The position numbers were made by a program, and so were the translations under genes. Shown here piece by piece: positions 15,185 to 20,898 of a DNA stretch of 20,898 bases. The stretch is from an uncultured Rickettsiales bacterium (GTDB lineage: Bacteria; Pseudomonadota; Alphaproteobacteria; Rickettsiales; Deianiraeaceae), in assembly GCA_937906355.1 (NCBI GenBank), contig CALCWF010000160.1, positions 1 to 20,898 on the forward strand, in the 5' to 3' direction. The notes beneath the pieces are model-generated. The model was given only the letters and a program-made list of their open reading frames with translations. It searched no databases and was not told the DNA's origin. Position 1 is the first letter of the stretch, and the number at the start of each line of letters is the position of its first letter.

Positions 15185-17674
15185 ATGGAGCACAAAGAAG
15201 ACGAACTTAACGATGATACCGCCTCCGTCGATTCCTGGGACGATGTCAACGAAAAAGTTGAAATATATCACGCACCTAACGCCACTCATTCAAGAGAGAC
15301 TAAAAGTCTTGGGAAATATGGCGGGATGAATGGACAAAAATATCTAATCACAAAAAAGAATAAAAATACAGGTCAAACTACAAAATTTTTTGCAAAAGAT
15401 CACGATACATGGACGACTAGTCTTGAATACGCAATGTACACAGCCTTTGCTAAGACTTTTTGTCATACGCCAACGATAATTCACAAAGATGAAGAAAATC
15501 GGTTAGTATGGTCAAATGCCGATGCAAAGGATATTTCATGGCTTATAGATCATTCGTCAAGCGACACATATGAACTTCTTGGCATCTTAAAAAGATGTAA
15601 TAACATCAATAATGAAGTATTTGCTCATCTTGAAAAATTAAAAACAAGCAATCCAAATTCCTACAAGGAAGTGATAAGAATCTTAACAAGAATTGAATTA
15701 CCCGTTATGTTGTTTGGTATTGTAGACACAAAGGAAGATAACGAAATGTACAATTCTAAAACTGGCAAGATATCTTTTATCGATTTGGCAAATATGGTTG
15801 ATTTTCCTTCAATGTTCGATGCAGGTATTTATTATTCTGATTTGCATGATGCTAGACCCGATAATTTAAACTTATTAAACAGTTGGAGAAAATACTATTC
15901 TAAGTATAAAGATATAACGATAGTGTCAGAGCTATATTACAAATTTGATAAATTCAAAAATACTTTCGATTCTTTTGCGGAAAGATGTTGCAACATCGAT
16001 TATAAAAAACTATTAGACAGATACGCTGGACAGTGCTTGCGACTTAATATTTCGAAAAACGACGCATATCTATACTTGCAACAATTCATGCAAATATTCG
16101 AGGTATTCGAAACTGGTTCATCGATCGATAAATATGAAATCGATAGGGAACAACTATCGGCAACAGGACAAAAATTCATGAATGAAGTCCTAGATGGCTA
16201 TAGACAAAGATTAGTTAACAATATCAGGAAAAACAGAAAAGAATTTTGGGGAAATAGAAGCTACTTCTCAAAGGTATTCGAAAACGCTAAGTTAAAATAC
16301 AGCTATCTTGAAAAGATGGAAGTTGGAGATGAGTTACACAAAGCCGGAACAGATGTGCCACAAGGATTGCGACAATTGTCCGTTCTTAACAATGAACTTC
16401 ATAAAATAGCTCAAAAAAAGGGCATTCCATTTGTATTACTGTTTCAATTACTCGGACTCTTCAGAGAAAGAGCAAAAATAGACAACAAAAATTTATCAAA
16501 CGAAGACATAAACAAAATCGCGAAACGAAATCTGATAAATTTCACACGTGGAATAATAAGTAATCCAGACAAAGAGCTTACCAATGACGATTATTCGTTG
16601 TTAAACAATTCCAGCAAACAAAAAAAAATATATATAGCAAACGTAAAAAGTCATAAAGAAGGTGGTAAAAAAGCGGTCGTCTACGCAAAGAGAGGAAACA
16701 AAAAAGGTGCTTTCTATAATAGAAACGTCGTCATCAACAATGCTATCTACTCCCTATTCAAAGGATGTCCTCCGCAAAAATACTATAATCCATCAATGAT
16801 GGGTCTTTGTTGTAACGTAAATAGAAATGATAACGGAACACAATACCTCTACGAAAAAGATGAAAAGTTTTGTTATAAAGATTTTAAGTATACAGACCAG
16901 GGAAAAGCCTACATTGATAGAACGCACGACCGTCATTGCGATGATGAAGAACCATTAAAATTTACCAACTTTTTTAAGTTTAAAAAAACTCGTCCATACG
17001 ATATTGTAGACAAAGATGATGGTCAAGACATAATACCAATAAGAGAAAGAATTGACGATGCAATACTTGAATGTCTATTTCAAATTGGAGACGATAAAGT
17101 CAGTAACTATATGTTTCACGTTGACGCACAAAATAATAAAATAGACTCTGTAATGAGGATAGATTGGCCAGAAGATAAAATCATCGGCACTAGTAAAACT
17201 CTTAACTCGCACAAAAGTGCAATTGAAGCTTTACAACGGATTTATCTCGACGGTCAAGAAAAAATAATAGAACAAGAAATAAAAAAATTTCTGTTTGTCA
17301 AACCAGAAACCCTAATAAACTGGATAAACTTCATGCTTTGGAAAAGTAGAGATGAAAATGGTAAACCACTCAAACCGTTAACGGAAGGGGAGAAAGATTA
17401 TATACTTAGCAACATCCGTCGCAATATCCGAAATAGATTGTTGTTTGAGACAAGCAGAACCAATCCTATTACTGCATCAGTGGGGGAAAATTATCTCGAT
17501 AATATAGCGGACAACTTCTATCTCGACGATACATTCTACAACAATAGATTCGAACTATACGATATAGCTTTCGAACGGCTCGCCGAGGAACGTGAAGAAA
17601 TTAACAAAGAAAGAGAACGAAAAAAAGGGGGGGGGAAGCAGAAGAAGAGCACAAAATACTTCAAGCCAAATTAA
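15185..17674 (+). CDS. Large protein with two tandem PI3/4-kinase/HipA-like kinase cores (copy 2)
   Basis: The 829-aa product is identical to the protein at 1025-3514, with the same cores (K71/D181/N186/D200 and K502/D636/N641/D660). Its ATG lies 53 bp inside the repeat, so the start and immediate leader are shared with copy 1 while promoter sequences further upstream differ. A TTG at 15170 is the alternative start. It is transcribed away from mnmG and towards the converging symporter gene. Complete identity, including silent positions and the G9 tract, points to recent duplication or ongoing gene conversion rather than two old paralogs under selection. Confidence 0.62.
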   Translation: MEHKEDELNDDTASVDSWDDVNEKVEIYHAPNATHSRETKSLGKYGGMNGQKYLITKKNKNTGQTTKFFAKDHDTWTTSLEYAMYTAFAKTFCHTPTIIHKDEENRLVWSNADAKDISWLIDHSSSDTYELLGILKRCNNINNEVFAHLEKLKTSNPNSYKEVIRILTRIELPVMLFGIVDTKEDNEMYNSKTGKISFIDLANMVDFPSMFDAGIYYSDLHDARPDNLNLLNSWRKYYSKYKDITIVSELYYKFDKFKNTFDSFAERCCNIDYKKLLDRYAGQCLRLNISKNDAYLYLQQFMQIFEVFETGSSIDKYEIDREQLSATGQKFMNEVLDGYRQRLVNNIRKNRKEFWGNRSYFSKVFENAKLKYSYLEKMEVGDELHKAGTDVPQGLRQLSVLNNELHKIAQKKGIPFVLLFQLLGLFRERAKIDNKNLSNEDINKIAKRNLINFTRGIISNPDKELTNDDYSLLNNSSKQKKIYIANVKSHKEGGKKAVVYAKRGNKKGAFYNRNVVINNAIYSLFKGCPPQKYYNPSMMGLCCNVNRNDNGTQYLYEKDEKFCYKDFKYTDQGKAYIDRTHDRHCDDEEPLKFTNFFKFKKTRPYDIVDKDDGQDIIPIRERIDDAILECLFQIGDDKVSNYMFHVDAQNNKIDSVMRIDWPEDKIIGTSKTLNSHKSAIEALQRIYLDGQEKIIEQEIKKFLFVKPETLINWINFMLWKSRDENGKPLKPLTEGEKDYILSNIRRNIRNRLLFETSRTNPITASVGENYLDNIADNFYLDDTFYNNRFELYDIAFERLAEEREEINKERERKKGGGKQKKSTKYFKPN
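17620..17635 (+). other. A7G9 homopolymer: likely slippage or frameshift site (copy 2)
   Basis: A7 (17620-17626) and G9 (17627-17635) are the same lengths as in copy 1. As there, a -1 shift would join the kinase-like ORF to the membrane-anchor ORF at 17725-18276. Confidence 0.7.
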
Positions 17675-17724
17675 CAAATAAACTGAATGAACAAAAAAAC
17701 ATCAAAGAACCAATAATACCAAAC

Positions 17725-18276
17725 ATGAGAAAAATAACAGATACAATCGACGACGCACAGTTCAATGACAAATCGAACGAACCATACGCATTACTAGAAC
17801 CAGCTCAACAGCGACATAAATATGACATAAACGCAGGTATCGTGAGCACACTACACAATGCACCACTAACAAAAAACAACTCCAAAGATGGTAGTAAAAC
17901 TAACATAAAAAAAAGCTATAAACGCAACAATGCAAACAAGACGCTCGACATCAATATCTGTCTCAATTATACAAATAACAGCATAAACAACGTCTCAACT
18001 AGGAATACCGAAAGTTCCACCAAACAAGAATCAAGCTCGCATATAGACACAATCGTCACAGGAGCGGTCGGTCTAGGAACCGGCTCTACCGCACTAGCAT
18101 GCAAAGACATCGTTCCACAGTATGTGCTCGTAACTCTCGTCACCATTACCGTCTCGTGCATCTTATATACGGCAATCAAAGAAACACTAAGAAACGAACG
18201 ATACGTTAACAACGGAACAACAAACAACGATTTAAATTCGAATAATCGAAATAGTGATAATAGAATTATGGTGTGA
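17725..18276 (+). CDS. C-terminal membrane-anchor segment, likely continuation of the kinase-like protein (copy 2)
   Basis: The 183-aa product is identical to that of 3565-4116, with a polar linker, hydrophobic segments at about 107-126 and 131-150, and an Asn-rich tail. The frame is open back to the A7G9 tract of copy 2. The gene ends 26 bp from the stop of the converging symporter gene, with no room for a conventional terminator. No domain of known function is recognised. Confidence 0.55.
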   Translation: MRKITDTIDDAQFNDKSNEPYALLEPAQQRHKYDINAGIVSTLHNAPLTKNNSKDGSKTNIKKSYKRNNANKTLDINICLNYTNNSINNVSTRNTESSTKQESSSHIDTIVTGAVGLGTGSTALACKDIVPQYVLVTLVTITVSCILYTAIKETLRNERYVNNGTTNNDLNSNNRNSDNRIMV

Positions 18277-18302
18277 TGACTATTCTTATGTAAAGGCTTA
18301 AT

Positions 18303-19667
18303 CTACTTCGCGTACGTTTTTGCATCCATTGTATTACTTAATTTATCAACAACAACCGCCGAGTAAATATCTCCGGTAAAATTAACCAACGTCCTAGACA
18401 TATCAAGCATTCTGTCGACAGCAAAAGCAATACATAACGCCTCGATCGGTATGCCAACGGCAACAAATACATTTCCAAGCATAATCAACGAGCCACCCGG
18501 AACTGGTGCGACACCTAAATCGCATAATGCACACATCATAAATAATGTTATGTATTGTTGAGTCGATAAATTTATATCAAATAGTTGAATCATGAAAATG
18601 GTAATTATTGCAAAATACATCGCACCGCCACTTGAATTGACCGCCGCACTAAAAGGTGCTATAAAATTTATCTTCTCCTCACTAACTCCAAGCCTCTCGC
18701 GAGCTATCTTCATGCCAGACGGAAGCACAGACGCTGAACTCGCAGTAAGAAAGGCTATAAATTGAGTCGAAAAAAGCTTCTTCCACAAATGCGTCGGTTT
18801 AAGTCGTAATACAACGATCGTTGTTAACGAAAATACTATATATATAACGAAAAAAGAACAAGCCCAGTCGACACAAACAAGCTTTCCAATAGACTTCAAT
18901 AACGCAAGATCTTGTGAACCGCCCAACCAAACGGTAATCCCAAATGTCCCGAATGGAGCAAACTTCATTACAATTTGGACGACTTCAGCACATATTCTCG
19001 CTAGCGTCTTTATACCACGATAAATATTCCCCTTCTCATCAACCTTCGATATTCCGATCGCGAAAAGAATAGCAAAGAAAATAATTTGAAGAAAATTACT
19101 ATGATAAAAAGATACGAAAATATTACTAGGAACTACACTAAACAGAAACTCTACTATACTAATTTGTTTAGCCTCCGTAACACTCAATGGCACGCCCTCT
19201 TGTGCACTATACTGGGCAAAAAAACTAGCTTTATCAAAAGCAACATTTGCACCTGGTTGAAAAAATGATGTAAACAAAGCACCGCTCGAGACACATATTA
19301 TCGTCATCGAGATAAAAACAACTATCGTCAAAACTGCCGTTTTGCCGGTTGAAGCCTTTCTGCGAAGAGAGATTACAGATTGTAGCACACAAGCAAATAT
19401 TAATGGCATAGCAATCATCTTAACCATCTTAATAAATAAATCTCCAAGATGTCTAAAACTCATCGCATTCAAACCAACAAAGCTAAATAGATCTGGTTTA
19501 TATCTAAGGGCAATACCGATCATTGCACCTATGATGAAGCTTACTACAATTTGCGTACTTAGTGATAGACGGAAAATTGAAAATAAACTGATCCTGTGTA
19601 TTTTATTTCCATGCGTCTCACATTTGTGCACTTTATGCCTATCTTTTTTCAAACTATCAACGCTCAT
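18303..19667 (-). CDS. DAACS-family sodium/proton-dependent dicarboxylate or amino-acid symporter
   Basis: The 454-aa protein has the length and hydrophobic pattern of the GltP/DctA family. Known elements appear in order: hairpin 1 TASSASVLPSG (308-318), the transmembrane-7 site, hairpin 2 LGVAPVPGGS (384-393), and transmembrane-8 DRMLDMSRTLVNFTGD (418-433), keeping the Asp, Arg, Thr, Asn and Asp used for substrate and sodium binding. The transmembrane-7 motif, NMDGT in most glutamate and dicarboxylate carriers, is NSSGG here (344-348), so ion coupling or substrate choice may differ. A hydrophilic N-terminal extension of about 30 residues precedes the first helix. It probably imports a host dicarboxylate or amino acid. 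An AAAGGA-like Shine-Dalgarno sits 8 bp before the ATG. The HAD gene lies 81 bp upstream on the same strand, so co-transcription is possible. Confidence 0.9.
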   Translation of the reverse strand: MSVDSLKKDRHKVHKCETHGNKIHRISLFSIFRLSLSTQIVVSFIIGAMIGIALRYKPDLFSFVGLNAMSFRHLGDLFIKMVKMIAMPLIFACVLQSVISLRRKASTGKTAVLTIVVFISMTIICVSSGALFTSFFQPGANVAFDKASFFAQYSAQEGVPLSVTEAKQISIVEFLFSVVPSNIFVSFYHSNFLQIIFFAILFAIGISKVDEKGNIYRGIKTLARICAEVVQIVMKFAPFGTFGITVWLGGSQDLALLKSIGKLVCVDWACSFFVIYIVFSLTTIVVLRLKPTHLWKKLFSTQFIAFLTASSASVLPSGMKIARERLGVSEEKINFIAPFSAAVNSSGGAMYFAIITIFMIQLFDINLSTQQYITLFMMCALCDLGVAPVPGGSLIMLGNVFVAVGIPIEALCIAFAVDRMLDMSRTLVNFTGDIYSAVVVDKLSNTMDAKTYAK

Positions 19668-19675
19668 TTCTTGTA

Positions 19676-19681
19676 TCCTTT
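19676..19681 (-). promoter_or_regulatory. Shine-Dalgarno site of the symporter gene
   Basis: AAAGGA on the minus strand lies 8 bases ahead of the ATG at 19667-19665 and fixes this start. Such clear sites are rare in this window. Confidence 0.6.
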
Positions 19682-19748
19682 ACGCAGTAAAGTCGTATAT
19701 CAATATTACATTAATATCAATAAATATTTGAGAACAACCACTGATTAA

Positions 19749-20414
19749 TTAACGCAAAAACTCCCAAATACTTTTAACTTCTGGAACGTCTTTTAAGTCG
19801 TCAGGAGTTTGTGTAGTAAACTCACTCCTAAATCTAACAGCATGTATACCTACTTGTAGAGCGGTACGTATATTGTATATTCTATCATCAATAATTGTCG
19901 TCTCACTTTTTTTAAGAGAATTTTTATTCAAAATATCTACAATCTTATCTCCCTTTGTGCTACCTGCGTGCATCCCGTCTTTATCATGCAAAACTATATC
20001 TATCTTCAAAAAATCTAAGTCCGAAAAAAGCATTTCAAGCAGTCGCTTCTTCTTCTTTAAATTAAATCCTGCCGATAGAATAAATTGATTATACCCCTTC
20101 TCGTTTAGGACTCGCAATACTTGTTTAGTTCCGTAGTATAACGGTCTATCGAAATAATAATCATCGCTCTCACAAAACACTCTGTCAAGCTCATCTCCAA
20201 GTGTCGGGTGTGTTTTTAACTCTATCGAACCATAATTCTCCTCGTCAACTGGCAAAGCCTTATCGAGATCTTTATACAAATATTGCTTAAAATGATCCTT
20301 AAATTGTGGATGATTCTTTATGAACGAATAACACGCATGATTGAGGTTCGCCAAAACTCCATCGACGTCCCAAAATATATTCTTAATATTCCATTCGTAA
20401 AATTTAGCTAACAT
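19749..20414 (-). CDS. HAD-superfamily hydrolase (phosphatase-like)
   Basis: The 221-aa protein has the four HAD motifs: I is FWDVDGVLA (nucleophile D16, acid D18), II is FILSAGF (S114), III is K154 in STKGDK, and IV is TIIDDR (D176, D177). A helical cap fits between motifs I and II (about 25-95). HAD enzymes of this size hydrolyse small phosphorylated metabolites through an aspartyl-phosphate in the cytoplasm; the substrate cannot be told from sequence. It resembles the phosphoglycolate phosphatase or general haloacid dehalogenase-like group. The start ATG at 20414 is preceded by only a weak purine-rich stretch (AAGAGAA). The symporter gene follows 81 bp downstream on the same strand. Confidence 0.85.
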   Translation of the reverse strand: MLAKFYEWNIKNIFWDVDGVLANLNHACYSFIKNHPQFKDHFKQYLYKDLDKALPVDEENYGSIELKTHPTLGDELDRVFCESDDYYFDRPLYYGTKQVLRVLNEKGYNQFILSAGFNLKKKKRLLEMLFSDLDFLKIDIVLHDKDGMHAGSTKGDKIVDILNKNSLKKSETTIIDDRIYNIRTALQVGIHAVRFRSEFTTQTPDDLKDVPEVKSIWEFLR

Positions 20415-20691
20415 ATATATTATTCTCTTGTAAGTCTTGTAAAACTAAAATGCAAAGTATATTATCTCACATCCATCTTGTAATATTATCACTCCGAGTC
20501 TTTGCTGTCAATCTTTTGATGTAATTTCCCACTCATTCTTTATACAATTCTTTATATTAATAATACTGCATATATATCATGTTTTTCAAATTGTCTTCTT
20601 CTTGCCAGCTCTCCGTCTTCTTATTCTTTACTTTTTAGATAAAATTGTTATACTAAACTAGTAATTATATTTAAGTAATTGACACAATTTT
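20415..20691. other. Intergenic region between divergent genes
   Basis: This 277-bp AT-rich region separates the minus-strand HAD gene from the plus-strand gene at the window edge. Apart from one promoter-like pair for the HAD gene I see no RNA gene, repeat or small ORF. Confidence 0.4.
20483..20511 (-). promoter_or_regulatory. Candidate promoter for the HAD hydrolase gene
   Basis: On the minus strand a perfect TTGACA (20511-20506) is followed after 17 bp by TAATAT (20488-20483), giving a leader of about 60 bases before the ATG at 20414. Confidence 0.45.
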
Positions 20692-20898
20692 ATGGGTCAG
20701 GACAGCATTTCACATGGACGGCTAATATTTCATACGCAAGAACTCTCGAAAGAGCAAGAAAAAGGATTAGTAAATTTTCTATCAATAGGACATGACGCAC
20801 CTTCGAGAGAGCGTGCAAAACAGCTAAGATTGGCGTTGAAAAGAAGAAAAGAGTTAAAAAAAACAAGAACGCAAATAATAACACTGATACGTCGTGCC
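20692..20898 (+). CDS. N-terminal part of an unknown protein (cut by window edge)
   Basis: ATG at 20692 opens a frame of 69 codons without a stop to the window end. The start reads MGQDSISHGRLIFHTQELS, followed by a strongly basic helical stretch (RERAKQLRLALKRRKELKKTR, about residues 39-59). I recognise no family. Divergence from the HAD gene and an open frame in AT-rich DNA support it as a real gene. The reverse frame across it is a weaker candidate. Confidence 0.5.
   Translation, partial: MGQDSISHGRLIFHTQELSKEQEKGLVNFLSIGHDAPSRERAKQLRLALKRRKELKKTRTQIITLIRRA

Larger units (their letters stand above)
15132..18281 (+). repeat. 3,150-bp exact direct repeat, copy 2 (kinase-like module)
   Basis: This copy is identical to 972-4121. 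It lies between mnmG and the symporter gene; its right edge is only 21 bp from the symporter's stop codon, leaving almost no spacer. The sequence before its left edge differs completely from that of copy 1, so the two copies probably use different upstream promoters. Confidence 0.95.

Noticed and set aside
20679..20692. TTGACA just before the ATG at 20692 as a promoter
   Set aside because: It lies only 7 bp before the start codon, leaving no room for a -10 box upstream of the gene.
1..20898. CRISPR arrays, tRNA or rRNA genes
   Set aside because: I read the intergenic regions and saw no spaced short repeats, cloverleaf-like segments or rRNA-like sequence.

Overview
The window is AT-rich, densely coded DNA from what looks like an obligate host-associated alphaproteobacterium, most likely of the Rickettsiales (inference). 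The grounds are a VirB3 protein with the Rickettsiales style of sequence, a shortened SpoT/Rel protein, a Kdo transferase, MnmG, a lone AddB-type nuclease domain, Asn/Lys-rich low-complexity linkers and few clear Shine-Dalgarno sites. I cannot assign a genus.

Layout, left to right. The end of an unidentified protein (1-191) is followed by a small multi-membrane protein resembling MreD (322-810). Then comes module copy 1 (972-4121), which encodes a large kinase-like protein and, in another frame, a C-terminal membrane segment. After it come spoT/rel (4248-5708) and virB3 (5875-6186). An IS1595-type element (6258-8557) with matching inverted repeats and an exact 8-bp target duplication carries an intact transposase and a decayed ParA-like gene. 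A membrane/coiled-coil protein of unknown role (8699-9901), an AddB-like nuclease (10056-11444) and waaA (11555-12985) follow. On the minus strand is mnmG (13052-15016). Module copy 2 (15132-18281) is identical to copy 1. On the minus strand are a DAACS-family dicarboxylate/amino-acid symporter (18303-19667) and a HAD-like hydrolase (19749-20414). The start of an unknown gene (20692-end) closes the window.

The most striking object is the 3,150-bp module present twice as an exact direct repeat. Its 829-aa product shows two tandem matches to the catalytic core of the PI3/4-kinase/HipA-like fold. Each has the form D-x-K-x-x-N followed by I-D, with Lys where PI kinases have His. The gene ends just after an A7G9 tract. 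A -1 slip, or one extra G, at this tract would carry translation through an uninterrupted frame into the next ORF, which encodes a C-terminal membrane anchor. The tract could therefore switch between a soluble 829-aa form and a membrane-anchored form of about 1,030 aa. This could be phase variation, slippage decoding or a fixed frameshift. With a type IV secretion component nearby, a secreted kinase effector is a reasonable but unproven hypothesis.

The remaining genes are mostly housekeeping: cell shape, ppGpp metabolism, lipid A/Kdo assembly, tRNA modification and nutrient import. Several deviate from their families: SpoT ends after its TGS domain and has Asp for the catalytic Glu of the synthetase; the symporter lacks the usual NMDGT motif; the AddB nuclease domain lacks a helicase-like part.
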